From Lacrimispora amygdalina (lineage in GTDB: Bacteria > Bacillota > Clostridia > Lachnospirales > Lachnospiraceae): 64,000 nucleotides of DNA. The stretch lies in assembly GCF_900205965.1 (NCBI RefSeq), contig NZ_OAOF01000014.1:1-64000 (forward strand), read 5' to 3'. Numbering within the stretch: the first letter of the stretch is position 1; every line of letters starts with the position of its first letter. The notes beneath the pieces were generated by a model that saw only the letters and a list, made by a program, of their open reading frames with translations, was not told where the DNA came from and did not search any database. A program made the position numbers and the translations under genes. Below, in pieces: positions 19,642-28,537 of this stretch.

Positions 19642-22491
19642 TTATCTCACTCCTGTTACAACTGCGATAATTCTAATGTATGGGTTTTCTTCAATTTCCA
19701 GAGTGTCCTTTTCCCAGTCCATGAAGTTTGTAAAGATTGCTTCAATTTCACGTTCTTTCTCTGACTTTTTACGTTCCATTCCCGGAATCCCTAGATCAAA
19801 GAATGAAAGCTGCGCATCTTTATGTCTCAGCTCCAATTGCTCCAATCTTTCCATCTCTTCATAAATGTACGGATCAGTCTTCTCTTTATATTCAGCACAC
19901 TTATCTGCCATTATCTTTCTTGCACGACCAACCACATCTTCCAGAAGATTCTGGCCCTTTGATATTTGTTCTTCAGAAACTTTCTGTGTATTTGGTACCT
20001 TTACATTCAAATGTGTTTTCTGCAATACCTCACTCATTGAAAGGATGCTTTCGAACTGACCATTTTTGTAAAGCACACCAAACCATTCATCAACGACAGT
20101 GGTTGATTTTCTATTTGGTATAAGACCAGCCACGATAAATAGCATTTCTTCCTCACCAATGCTATTAGTCAAACCTAAGACAGGCACTTCACTTCTTTTA
20201 TAAAAGACTCCGGCTTTATCCTCTATCCAATTAAATACTGGATGAAGTTTCCACAAATACTGTGTTGCTGGCCATGCAGTTTCAGCTAAATCATTCTGCA
20301 TACAACGCTTCATGTCATTTAAGCAGTACTCTCTGTCTGGAGATAAACGTAAATAGTCATCCGACGGCATTGCTTCTGGTGGGATGAGTTTTTTGATACG
20401 TTTCTTCAAATTGTCGGTAAGCTTAATTTCCACACCCTGCGTCCCTGATAAATCAGAATACTTTATTTCTTCCGTATCAGTGAAAATATCCAACGCATTC
20501 TTTACATAATCAAGATCAGAGAAGAGAGTTTCTTCGTCACTATATTCAACTTTAACTTCTTTCTCATCCCCAAGTCCCATTAACAATTCCAATGGATCAA
20601 ATTCTTCTTCATCAGTATCAAGAAGCTTTTCAAAAGCATCTGCTCCTGCTCCACTTTCAATTGCTTTTGCAGTTTCCTCTTCCTCTTCTTCCTGATTGAA
20701 CTTTCCAAAGAGCATAGCAGGATCTCCAATATTTTTAAGGGCCTGTTCCTCTTTCTTTACAAGTATTTCCATGATTCGAGCATCGCCCTTGATTCTCGGA
20801 TTATTACTATCAATAAGCATATATCTGATATCTGGTTGCTCAGTCTGACCATATCTATCGACACGACCATTTCTCTGCTGGAATACCATAAGCGACCAAG
20901 GAATATCAAAATGAATCAATCTATGTGATAAGTAATGCAAGTTGATACCTTCAGATGCAACGTCAGATGCAACAATAACTCTAATTGGTGATTCTGCTCT
21001 ACCGAATTCATCTACAATTCTCTGAAGCTCCTTATCACTCATTCCACCATGCATGACTTCGAGCTGATTATCCTTTAATCCAAGATCCTTCTTGAGATTT
21101 TCAGCAAGATATTTCATGGTTTCAATTCGTTCAGTAAAGATTACCAAACGATCATTATTCTTTGATGGAGACCATCCATATTCATCACTATTCAAAAGTT
21201 TTAATAACTTGGCATATCTTGAAAAATCAGCTGGACTGATTAACTCAAGAGCATCTTTTAATTCTTTCAATGATGCTATGTCAGGCATATCCCCATCCGG
21301 ATATTTCTTTTCAAGTTTTCTAATTCTTGCCTCAATACTCTTTATACAAGCAGCCGGTGAAGAGAAAAGAGACTTTTCAAGACTCGTCTTAAATAAGATT
21401 CCTTTTCCTCTAGTCCTTGATTCATCCATCTCCAGTTTCATATCAGCAAAAATATCATAAGCAGCTTCTTCACGTGCAGAAGCTGCACATCTTTCAATCG
21501 TAATTACACGCTCTTTAAATGCACCTGACACCTGATCTTGAATATCTTTCTTGAAACGTCTAATAAGAAGTCCTTCAATATCATCCTTTGTATAGTTTTC
21601 CTCATCAGCAATCGCTGTCGGATCCAACATATTCATTAGGGAAGCAACTGACTGCCCTTTTCCATCATGCGGTGTAGCCGTAAGCATAATAAGCGTATCT
21701 GAGCGGTTAGCAAGTAGAGAGGCAAGCTTGCTTCTCTGAGAACTTCTATCTCCTCTTTTTGCTACATTATGCGCTTCATCTATAACGATAATATCCCACC
21801 ATGCATTCTCAAGATGAGTACGGTACTCAAGATCATTTTTCAATGTATCAACTGAGATAATGGTCTTGTCATAGTAGAAAAATGGATTATAGTTTGTTGG
21901 AATCTTAGCTCTTACACTCTGAATACTTGAAGAATCAAGACGCACCAAAGGAATAGTAAAACGATTCCACATTTCTTTTTGGAACTGTGTCATCATACTC
22001 TTTACTGTAACAACAAGTATTCTTTTCCCCTTACCTCGTGCGATAAGCTCGGACATAAGGATTCCAGCTTCAAGTGTCTTACCAAGTCCTACCGTATCTG
22101 CTATAAGAATTCTCTGTCTTGTTTTATTCAAAGTCATCTGTGCAGGCTCAAGCTGATAAGACATTAAGTCCATAGCAGCCTTGTTACCAATATGAATCTT
22201 ATTGTCAGTTGGAATCTTTCCTCTCCACTGACTCTCGATATAAACTTTTGATTTTCTAAAGAACGCAGAATCATCCGGCACAAGAGTTACCTTCGCCGGA
22301 TCAACAATCTCTATATCATCTTCAACATCCACAAGGAACATCGACTCATAATCTTTTACAAGCTGAGAAAGACCTATTACATGTAAGGTCTGGTTTCCTA
22401 AACTATTCGTCTCAACTTTTTTTACCATCCACTCCTCGCCACGAACGATGATTCTCATCCCCGGAGCGTATTTCACTTCAACCTGTTCCAT
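19642..22491 (-). CDS. DrmD-like SNF2-family helicase
   Basis: A 949-residue SNF2-type ATPase. Motif I is DTVGLGKT near residue 130, motif II is DEAH near 238 and the C-terminal lobe has QQRNGRVDRYGQ near 535. A short beta-rich N-terminal part (residues 1-90) and an acidic segment around residues 610-660 are seen. SNF2 proteins move along or remodel double-stranded DNA. Class 1 DISARM is defined by such a DrmD helicase encoded with an adenine methylase, matching the neighbour downstream. The start is the ATG at 22491, nine bases after CAGGAG, which lies over the end of the Xre gene; the longer reading begins with TTG at 22512 and would remove that ribosome site. Confidence 0.78.
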   Translation of the reverse strand: MEQVEVKYAPGMRIIVRGEEWMVKKVETNSLGNQTLHVIGLSQLVKDYESMFLVDVEDDIEIVDPAKVTLVPDDSAFFRKSKVYIESQWRGKIPTDNKIHIGNKAAMDLMSYQLEPAQMTLNKTRQRILIADTVGLGKTLEAGILMSELIARGKGKRILVVTVKSMMTQFQKEMWNRFTIPLVRLDSSSIQSVRAKIPTNYNPFFYYDKTIISVDTLKNDLEYRTHLENAWWDIIVIDEAHNVAKRGDRSSQRSKLASLLANRSDTLIMLTATPHDGKGQSVASLMNMLDPTAIADEENYTKDDIEGLLIRRFKKDIQDQVSGAFKERVITIERCAASAREEAAYDIFADMKLEMDESRTRGKGILFKTSLEKSLFSSPAACIKSIEARIRKLEKKYPDGDMPDIASLKELKDALELISPADFSRYAKLLKLLNSDEYGWSPSKNNDRLVIFTERIETMKYLAENLKKDLGLKDNQLEVMHGGMSDKELQRIVDEFGRAESPIRVIVASDVASEGINLHYLSHRLIHFDIPWSLMVFQQRNGRVDRYGQTEQPDIRYMLIDSNNPRIKGDARIMEILVKKEEQALKNIGDPAMLFGKFNQEEEEEETAKAIESGAGADAFEKLLDTDEEEFDPLELLMGLGDEKEVKVEYSDEETLFSDLDYVKNALDIFTDTEEIKYSDLSGTQGVEIKLTDNLKKRIKKLIPPEAMPSDDYLRLSPDREYCLNDMKRCMQNDLAETAWPATQYLWKLHPVFNWIEDKAGVFYKRSEVPVLGLTNSIGEEEMLFIVAGLIPNRKSTTVVDEWFGVLYKNGQFESILSMSEVLQKTHLNVKVPNTQKVSEEQISKGQNLLEDVVGRARKIMADKCAEYKEKTDPYIYEEMERLEQLELRHKDAQLSFFDLGIPGMERKKSEKEREIEAIFTNFMDWEKDTLEIEENPYIRIIAVVTGVR

Positions 22492-22508
22492 AAGTATCTT
22501 CTCCTGTA

Positions 22509-22730
22509 TCAATTCTGACTTTCGTCTTTTTCAAAATGAATTAAGTCTCCGAAATCGCAATCCAACTCCATGCATATCTTCTCCAAGACACTCATGGACA
22601 CAGTCTCACCCCTGCTCATTTTGGCAAGTGTGCTACTACTGATTCCGATGTTTTCGTTCTCAACAAGATCCATCTTTTTCATGTTCTTGTCGATCAATAA
22701 TTTCCATAATCCGTTATAAGATACAGCCAT
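22509..22730 (-). CDS. Small Xre/Cro-type HTH regulator of the defence operon
   Basis: A 73-residue single-domain protein with a Cro/C1-type helix-turn-helix: a leading helix (LWKLLIDKN), the turn region IGISSSTLAKMSRGETVSMSVL and the closing helix LEKICMELDCDFGDLIHFE. It resembles YozG-like regulators. It is the first gene of the operon, overlaps the drmD-like leader, and has GAGAGG seven bases ahead of its ATG. Two short perfect inverted repeats lie between its start and the promoter, so autoregulation of the whole 22-kb transcript is likely by inference. Such small HTH proteins often head DISARM and BREX operons. Confidence 0.85.
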   Translation of the reverse strand: MAVSYNGLWKLLIDKNMKKMDLVENENIGISSSTLAKMSRGETVSMSVLEKICMELDCDFGDLIHFEKDESQN

Positions 22731-22743
22731 ATAATTCCTCTCT

Positions 22744-22782
22744 TATGGGGATTACCCATATTTGTGAAGAACCTTACGGTTC
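22744..22782. promoter_or_regulatory. Two inverted repeats in the defence operon leader, probable operators
   Basis: TATGGG-GATTA-CCCATA at 22744-22760 and GAACC-TTAC-GGTTC at 22769-22782 are perfect short inverted repeats placed just downstream of the promoter and upstream of the xre start. They may bind the Xre product, or fold in the 5' leader RNA. Confidence 0.45.
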
Positions 22783-22803
22783 CTATAAATAGTCCTAGAT
22801 TAC

Positions 22804-22832
22804 ATTATACTCGCACTTTCACATATTTTCAA
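22804..22832 (-). promoter_or_regulatory. Promoter of the defence operon
   Basis: On the minus strand TTGAAA (22832-22827), a 17-base spacer and a consensus TATAAT (22809-22804). The start codon of the first gene is 74 bases downstream of the -10 box. It is the only strong promoter seen for the eight-gene operon. Confidence 0.75.
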
Positions 22833-22834
22833 AT

Positions 22835-23119
22835 ACAATTTTCGACTTCTCGAAAGTCATTTTCGAATTAATATTTAAATAGTTTTATTTTTTAAATACA
22901 AATTGTTATTCTCTTGTCAAATTCTCCCCGCTCTTCGCGCGGCACCATCTTTGATGGTGTTAGGGCGCGTCTTCGCAAAGTGGCGAGCAGTGCTTTTTTG
23001 TACAAAAAGCTATTATCCGCTCGTTGGTGGCTCATCCCCAATCCCCTTGAACAAGCTAAACGCGTGGCTACGCAATTCTTACGAATCGCTATTTTCTTCC
23101 GTTGGAAATTTTTTCAGAA
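22835..23119. other. Non-coding, hairpin-rich gap; possible oriT
   Basis: No credible gene. The 285 bases hold several small foldbacks: CACCATC-TTT-GATGGTG at about 22946-22962, GCTTTTT/AAAAAGC near 22992-23010, and GC-rich CCGC/GCGG arms near 22928. The local base composition is more GC-rich than the neighbouring DNA. It lies directly past the relaxase gene, and conjugative elements often keep oriT next to the mob genes, so an origin of transfer is possible. No nic consensus was recognised. Confidence 0.3.
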
Positions 23120-23167
23120 ATGAAAAAAGACGGGGAACCTGCAAGTACGAAACTTACAAATTCCCCG
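23120..23167 (-). terminator. Terminator of the mobilisation/transfer operon
   Basis: Arms CGGGGAA and TTCCCCG (23131-23137 and 23161-23167) with an inner AAGT/ACTT pairing, followed on the minus strand by TCTTTTTTC. It lies just after the relaxase stop and separates the transfer genes from the defence operon promoter. Confidence 0.8.
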
Positions 23168-23173
23168 ATAGAT

Positions 23174-24607
23174 TTATAGAGTGATTCCTCGTTTTCTGGT
23201 ACGTTCCTTCTTCTGCTCTTCATCACTTTTAAGGAACTGATCGATATCGTATTTTGCTCTTTGAATCTCCTGCATATCTTTCTTAACCTGACGATATTCA
23301 CCGTACAGCTTTTTCTTTTCTGCAAGGATTTCGGCATACTCTGCACTGAGATCTTTTACCTTAGGAAGCTTCTTCAGATGAAGCTCATCAAAGGCATTCT
23401 TGGCAGCCTTATGAAGCAGGATTTCCTGTCTGTGTTCTTCCAGGAACTTCTTGCTATATCCGCATTTACGATAATCCGCATATACGTCTTTGGTCTTAAA
23501 GTAATCAAAGACATGTTTCTTCAAGACCTGAATCTCAGCAAGTCTCTTCTCCTTTTCCTTGATAGAAGCTGAAATTTTCGTAAATCGTTCTGTTGCTGTT
23601 TTCACATTTTTTTCAAGATCATCATAGCTTCGAATGTCATGCTGCTTCAGATATAAAACTGCCTTAGACACCTGCTTAGTATTAAAGTTCTTGGCAAAGC
23701 GGACGTAATATTTTCCTTTGCCCTGAGCCAGTTTCTTTTGAATATCGATAAGAAGGTCAAACTCATGATCTTCCTTTTTTCGTTGGTAAGTCTTTGGCTG
23801 TTTCTCAGCTTTTTCATTATCTTCAAATGCATGCTCCATCTCACCGGCAAGAATCTTCTTAAGGTCATCTTCTGAATAACCAGCACCCAGGGAACGTAAT
23901 CGGATGAAGCGCTTCTGATTTTTTCCCTTTAAAGAAATATGCTTTCCACGCTTAATCTCGTATCCGGCATCTTCCAGTTTATAAAACAGCTCATCAAAAT
24001 CTTTTGCGCTACATTCCTTAAGAATCTGATCAATCGCCTCTCTGATATCGTCTCGAAAGGATTTCTTCTCAGGATAGGTCGTTCGCTTAATACGCTCACT
24101 TGGCTTTTTCTTTTCTATGACAGATAAGCCATGCTCCAGGCAGATGATATCTGATAATCTCTGCAGAGCTAAGCCTACGAAAAAGAAATCCCTGAACTTA
24201 TGAGTACAATCTAGACTCGTAGAATTAAAGATGATGTGATTGTGAATATGCGCCTTATCTGTATGAGTCGCTACGATAAAAGCATGATTGCCTTTGGTAA
24301 ATCGCATGGCGGTTTCATAGCCTACCTGGTTTGCTTCCTCCGGTGTGATTTCTCCTGGCTTAAAGGATTGCCTGATCTGATAAGCGATGATATTGCCCTT
24401 CGGATGTCTTCCAGTAAGGCGCTCATATTCTCTTTTTGATAGCATGAATTCTTCATCAACACTCTCAGCCTGGCAAGCGTAGGAACTGATATATTGACCA
24501 TGTTCCGTCTTCTCTCCATTCTTGGCATAATCTGTTCTGTCGCTAAGAGACTTCGCTACGCTTTTACCTTTATTCTGATGCATCGTGATAAGTCTTGTAG
24601 CCGCCAT
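23174..24607 (-). CDS. MOBP-type relaxase (MobA/VirD2 family)
   Basis: A protein of about 477 residues. The three-histidine metal motif reads HTDKAHIHNHIIF near residue 97, and the N-terminus MAATRLITMHQNKGKS is typical of Tn1549-type relaxases. It nicks oriT and leads the transferred strand into the recipient. The C-terminal 250 residues are lysine-rich coiled coil. The ATG at 24607 gives the family-typical N-terminus; an ATG two codons upstream (24613) sits closer to AGGAGGTGA and may also be used. It follows mobC by 18 bases and is the last gene of the transfer operon. Confidence 0.9.
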   Translation of the reverse strand: MAATRLITMHQNKGKSVAKSLSDRTDYAKNGEKTEHGQYISSYACQAESVDEEFMLSKREYERLTGRHPKGNIIAYQIRQSFKPGEITPEEANQVGYETAMRFTKGNHAFIVATHTDKAHIHNHIIFNSTSLDCTHKFRDFFFVGLALQRLSDIICLEHGLSVIEKKKPSERIKRTTYPEKKSFRDDIREAIDQILKECSAKDFDELFYKLEDAGYEIKRGKHISLKGKNQKRFIRLRSLGAGYSEDDLKKILAGEMEHAFEDNEKAEKQPKTYQRKKEDHEFDLLIDIQKKLAQGKGKYYVRFAKNFNTKQVSKAVLYLKQHDIRSYDDLEKNVKTATERFTKISASIKEKEKRLAEIQVLKKHVFDYFKTKDVYADYRKCGYSKKFLEEHRQEILLHKAAKNAFDELHLKKLPKVKDLSAEYAEILAEKKKLYGEYRQVKKDMQEIQRAKYDIDQFLKSDEEQKKERTRKRGITL

Positions 24608-24625
24608 GCGCATTCACCTCCTTCC

Positions 24626-24955
24626 TTAGATTGTAGACAGGCGCTTTAGTATTTCCTTCATCACTTTCCAAAGTTCTTCCTGATGAAGTCTGATATCATC
24701 GATATCTTCTTTGTAGATACTGCCGGTTTCATTTGCTTTCTTTGCATACTGATTCATGTTGGAAGATGTGATGCCAAGAAGCCTTACAGCCTCTTTGACA
24801 TCACTTAAATCCATCTGGATAAGATAACCATCAATCGCCATTTTGCGAAGATAAGCACTCTCATTTAAGATGCCGATTTCTTTCTCCCTGTCACGAATCA
24901 GTTTAGCTTCCTCAGGAGTTGCAAAGAAATGAAACTGCTCCGTTCTGTTATTCAT
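24626..24955 (-). CDS. mobC: MobC-like relaxosome accessory protein
   Basis: A 109-residue protein with an N-terminal ribbon-helix-helix-like segment (RTEQFHFFATPEEAKLIRDREKEIG...SAYLRKMAIDG) followed by a helical region. MobC proteins bind oriT and help the relaxase open the strand. It sits just upstream of the relaxase and two bases after the preceding gene, as in other Tn1549-like elements. Confidence 0.85.
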   Translation of the reverse strand: MNNRTEQFHFFATPEEAKLIRDREKEIGILNESAYLRKMAIDGYLIQMDLSDVKEAVRLLGITSSNMNQYAKKANETGSIYKEDIDDIRLHQEELWKVMKEILKRLSTI

Positions 24956-24957
24956 GA

Positions 24958-25332
24958 TTACATCTCCCTACAGGGACAAATCACAGGAGTCTTCTTCTCA
25001 GATTCCGGTATTGGAGCCAGCTTCACTTTTTCCTGCTGCTCTTTTATCTTCTCCATCACAGAAGCCTTGGTATCTGCAATAATATCCTCCTGATCTGCCT
25101 TTTCATTGATTTCTGCAAAATCAGGCACAGGAGCTGCAGGCACATTATTGATGATTCCGTCAAATGAATTATCATTCTGTTCCACCATATCCTCGATACC
25201 GCGCATATGATTTCTGCTGATAGATGGACCTGCACCAACATCCTCTATCGGATCAATGGACTCAGGAATCTGTTCCTCTACTGCATTTCCTGTGACTTCA
25301 TCCCATTTTCTGATTTTCTTCATCTTTGCCAT
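24958..25332 (-). CDS. Acidic hypothetical ICE protein
   Basis: A 124-residue protein, rich in Glu, Asp, Ile and Pro, without a family I recognise. The start is basic (MAKMKKIRKWDEV), the rest acidic, ending with PVICPCREM. It overlaps the 3' end of topB by 13 bases and is two bases from mobC, so it is translated with the mobilisation genes. Its role is unknown; position suggests a relaxosome or TopB partner. Confidence 0.65.
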   Translation of the reverse strand: MAKMKKIRKWDEVTGNAVEEQIPESIDPIEDVGAGPSISRNHMRGIEDMVEQNDNSFDGIINNVPAAPVPDFAEINEKADQEDIIADTKASVMEKIKEQQEKVKLAPIPESEKKTPVICPCREM

Positions 25333-27206
25333 CTGGACGCTCCTTTCTTCGGATACTTTTTATACTGTTTGTACTGACGAGGTGGAAAGAGTTTATCTGC
25401 ACCCTTTACAGGCTCATAGGTCTCAATCAGATCAACAATCATATCCTTGATTTCAGCCATAAAGTCTTCCGATGCAATATCTTGTTTCTCCACTTCCAAA
25501 AGTTTCTGCTCCCACTCAGCTGTCATCGATGCCGATTGAATCTGTTCCGGCATGACAGTAATAAGAGAAGTTCCCTTTTCTGTTGGAACCAGATATTTTG
25601 TTTTCTTACTACCCTGTCTTTCTACAAAACCAATACGAACCAGCTTCTCAATAACACCGGCTCTTGTTGCAGGAGTGCCAAGCCCTTTACGCTCTACCTC
25701 ATCCGGCATATCTTTAGCACCGGCTGATTCCATAGCAGAAAGAAGTGAGTCTTCGGTAAATCTTTTCTTAGGAGTTGTTTTTCCTTCCTTTACCTTAGGA
25801 TCTCTGGCAGGAAGCTCACGACCTTCTGATAAAAGAGAAGCATCCGCTTCCAGGATTTCCAAAATGCCATGTGAACCACCATCATCTTTTTTACCGGAGT
25901 CCTCTTCCTCCTCGTCCTGCTTTTTTCCAAGAATCCAGTCTTCCAATAGATGCCAGCCAGGACTTGTGATGCACTTACTCTTTGCCTTAAAAACTTCACC
26001 GGCACATTCTACTTCCAGGGCATACTCTGTAATCTCAGCCGAATCTCCAACAGAAGAAAGAAGCCTTGCAGTTACAAGGCCAAGAATCTTTTGTTCACCG
26101 GATGGGATTTCTGAGTAATCAGCATCTGAAACATTTTCTGTAGGAATAATCGCGTGGTGATCTGATACTTTGCTGCTGTTTAGAACCTGCTTTGTAGAAA
26201 TAGGAACCATCTTCGTATATCCGTATTTATCTTTCATCAGGCAGCAGAGACGAGCTGTACTGTCATCCATATCATCTGTAAGATATCTGCTGTCTGTTCT
26301 TGGATAAGTAACAAGCTTTTTCTCATAAAGACTCTGGGTATAGTCAAGAGTCTGCTGAGCAGTAAAGCCATAATACTTATTAGCATCCCTCTGAAGACTT
26401 GTCAGATCATAAAGAAGTGGTGGCTTCTCAGTTTTCGTAGTGGTCTCCATTTTAGAAATTTTCGCCTTATCAGCTGCATTGATTTTCTCTACAAGTTCAT
26501 CTGCCTCCTGCTTATGTTTAAAGCGTTTTGAGGTAACAACAACACCGGAAACCATCATCTGAACGGTATAGAAGTTCTCAGGCTTAAAGCCCTTGATCTC
26601 AGCTTCACGCTCTACAATCATTGCAAGTGTTGGAGTCATGACACGGCCAACATTTAAAGTCTGACCGTAAACTGTAGAAAAGAATCTTGTAGCATTGATA
26701 CCAACAAGCCAGTCGGCACGTTCACGGCAAAGAGCAGCTTCATAGAGATCATCATAGTCTACGCTTGGTTTCAGATTAGCAAAGCCATCTCTGATCGCTT
26801 TATCTTCCATGGATGAAATCCAAAGTCTCTCAAAAGGCTTTTTACACCCTGCCTGATCATAAACAAGTCGAAAGATAAGCTCTCCTTCACGTCCTGCATC
26901 AGTTGCTTCTACAAGGCTTTCTACATCGGAACGCTTCATGAGTTCCTTTAATACCTGATACTGCTTTTTCGTGGAAGCTGTTACCTGATATGAAAATGGC
27001 ACAGGGAAAATCGGTAAATCTTCCTTGCGCCACTTCTTATATTTCTCATCATAATATTCTGGGTTCGCCAGCTCGATCAGATGCCCTACGCACCAGCTGA
27101 CAATATAACCATTACCTTCCAGGTAGCCATCTTTTTTCTGATTTGCTCCAATGACTTTCGACAGCGATTGAGCAACCGAAGGCTTTTCCGCAATCACTAA
27201 CTTCAT
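25320..27206 (-). CDS. topB: Type IA DNA topoisomerase III
   Basis: A 628-residue type IA topoisomerase. The Toprim domain is at the start (KLVIAEKPSVAQSL, later EATDAGREGELIFR) and the active-site tyrosine lies in TYPRTDSRYL near residue 299. RVMTPTLAMIVERE is the usual motif between them. Topoisomerase III genes are a standard part of Tn1549-type transfer modules and are thought to process DNA during conjugation or element replication. It lacks a long zinc-ribbon tail. It overlaps the ArdC-like gene by four bases. Confidence 0.93.
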   Translation of the reverse strand: MKLVIAEKPSVAQSLSKVIGANQKKDGYLEGNGYIVSWCVGHLIELANPEYYDEKYKKWRKEDLPIFPVPFSYQVTASTKKQYQVLKELMKRSDVESLVEATDAGREGELIFRLVYDQAGCKKPFERLWISSMEDKAIRDGFANLKPSVDYDDLYEAALCRERADWLVGINATRFFSTVYGQTLNVGRVMTPTLAMIVEREAEIKGFKPENFYTVQMMVSGVVVTSKRFKHKQEADELVEKINAADKAKISKMETTTKTEKPPLLYDLTSLQRDANKYYGFTAQQTLDYTQSLYEKKLVTYPRTDSRYLTDDMDDSTARLCCLMKDKYGYTKMVPISTKQVLNSSKVSDHHAIIPTENVSDADYSEIPSGEQKILGLVTARLLSSVGDSAEITEYALEVECAGEVFKAKSKCITSPGWHLLEDWILGKKQDEEEEDSGKKDDGGSHGILEILEADASLLSEGRELPARDPKVKEGKTTPKKRFTEDSLLSAMESAGAKDMPDEVERKGLGTPATRAGVIEKLVRIGFVERQGSKKTKYLVPTEKGTSLITVMPEQIQSASMTAEWEQKLLEVEKQDIASEDFMAEIKDMIVDLIETYEPVKGADKLFPPRQYKQYKKYPKKGASRWQR

Positions 27207-28537
27207 ATAGCAACTTCCTCCTTCTTCTTTGATGTTTTGGATTTCTTAGGCCTTGCAGTCTTCGCCTTTTCCTTAATCTTTTTGGATACAGATTCTTCTT
27301 TTTCAGTTCCATTAAGTTCAGGTAAAAGCTTTGTGATTTCATCAGCTGCTTTCACAACAAGAGGATGTGCTGCCAGATCAGGAAGGATATCTTTCATCTC
27401 CTGCATATTCAATCTGTTGCCAACAACTAGGTCATATTCATTAGCAAGAAGCTGATCATCTTTGATGACAAAACCAATTGTCTTTACACCATTCATCCTG
27501 TCAGACGGAATCGACTTATAGATGTCTACTGCCTGCTGCAAGGTCAGATTCTCATGAAACTCGCCCATGGAATGAAACTCACCACATTCAGCTACATAGA
27601 AACTGATAGGTTCCTTCTCTGCGGTAAGCTCCTGTACTTTCGCATCAATCTTTGTAATAAGATCAGCTGCTGCCTCACGAATCGTATTAAGTGATTCCTT
27701 TAACTCAGGCATCTCCTTTCCCTGAGACCAGGTTGCAACATATGCAAAGCTGTAATCAGAAGTATCAATGCCATAATGCTGACACACGGTATAGGCAACG
27801 CTCTCAGCTTCCACCTCTTTGCTGTTTTTGGACTGCTTGTTATCTTTCTGAGCTTCCAAATTATGAAGCTTGGCATGAGCCATTTCATGAATTGCAGTCT
27901 TTACTGTCTGAATCTCACTCATGCCTTTATTGATAGCAATGCGATTATCTTCAACATGAAAATATCCCTTGGCACCGGACTTGATATCCTCAAATCCGAT
28001 AGGTACAGGACTTGCTGCCTTGATTGCTTCAAAGAATGTCTGATATCCTTCCACACTTCCGGTAAGCTCATCTACACCGATGGATGGAAGTGGTTCACCT
28101 TCTGTCTGAGAGATATCAAAAGTACTCACAGGCTTAAATGCAGTAAGATTGATTTCCACCTTTTCCTTTACAGCTTCGCCATCTTTATCAAGAATGACTT
28201 TGCCAGCCTCATCCACCTTTTCCTGTTCTTTTTCCAACTTAAAAGGAGCCGGGGCAAGGATACGGATTCCCTTCTCACTCTTCTTTACAAAGCGTCCCAT
28301 CTTCTTCCATCCGGTATAGGATTGAACAAGCGTTGCGTCCGGCTTTTGCATCATGATAAGGATATTGTTATTCACCGAGTAATGCGGAAACTTCGCCATG
28401 GTATCCAAAAGATTTTGAAACTGCTCTGAACCAAAGACATCCTGCACACCTTTTTCCAGCTTTTCTGTAATATCCTTCATTTCAGCTTTTCGCTGCTCAG
28501 CTGCCTTTTCAGGATCAAAATTTGTGGTTTTACCCAT
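27203..28537 (-). CDS. ArdC-like antirestriction protein with zincin domain
   Basis: A 444-residue protein. Residues 1-110 match the ArdC-type single-strand DNA-binding domain (NNILIMMQKPDATLVQSYTGW, then FVKKSEKGIRILAP). Residues 160-290 are a metallopeptidase of the ImmA/IrrE kind with HEMAHAKLH as zinc site. A C-terminal domain (FYVAECGEFHSMGEF) follows and a basic tail ends the protein. ArdC of plasmid pSa protects incoming single-stranded DNA from restriction; a similar protective role in recipients is inferred. The gene overlaps topB and a small upstream ORF, so all three are coupled. Confidence 0.82.
   Translation of the reverse strand: MGKTTNFDPEKAAEQRKAEMKDITEKLEKGVQDVFGSEQFQNLLDTMAKFPHYSVNNNILIMMQKPDATLVQSYTGWKKMGRFVKKSEKGIRILAPAPFKLEKEQEKVDEAGKVILDKDGEAVKEKVEINLTAFKPVSTFDISQTEGEPLPSIGVDELTGSVEGYQTFFEAIKAASPVPIGFEDIKSGAKGYFHVEDNRIAINKGMSEIQTVKTAIHEMAHAKLHNLEAQKDNKQSKNSKEVEAESVAYTVCQHYGIDTSDYSFAYVATWSQGKEMPELKESLNTIREAAADLITKIDAKVQELTAEKEPISFYVAECGEFHSMGEFHENLTLQQAVDIYKSIPSDRMNGVKTIGFVIKDDQLLANEYDLVVGNRLNMQEMKDILPDLAAHPLVVKAADEITKLLPELNGTEKEESVSKKIKEKAKTARPKKSKTSKKKEEVAI

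Noticed and set aside
8511..22491. BREX or Druantia system
   Set aside because: The methylase is PglX-like and the large helicase recalls DruE, but BrxA, BrxB, BrxC, PglZ and the other Dru genes are absent, while a SNF2 helicase next to the methylase fits class 1 DISARM better.
22900..23119. Group II intron or tRNA in the gap
   Set aside because: The hairpins do not form a domain V or a cloverleaf, and no intron-encoded protein is near.
25552..26118. 188-residue plus-strand open frame
   Set aside because: Antisense shadow of topB, Ser/Pro-rich composition from the reverse strand.
27776..28429. 217-residue plus-strand open frame
   Set aside because: Antisense to the ArdC-like gene; no family features and no ribosome site.
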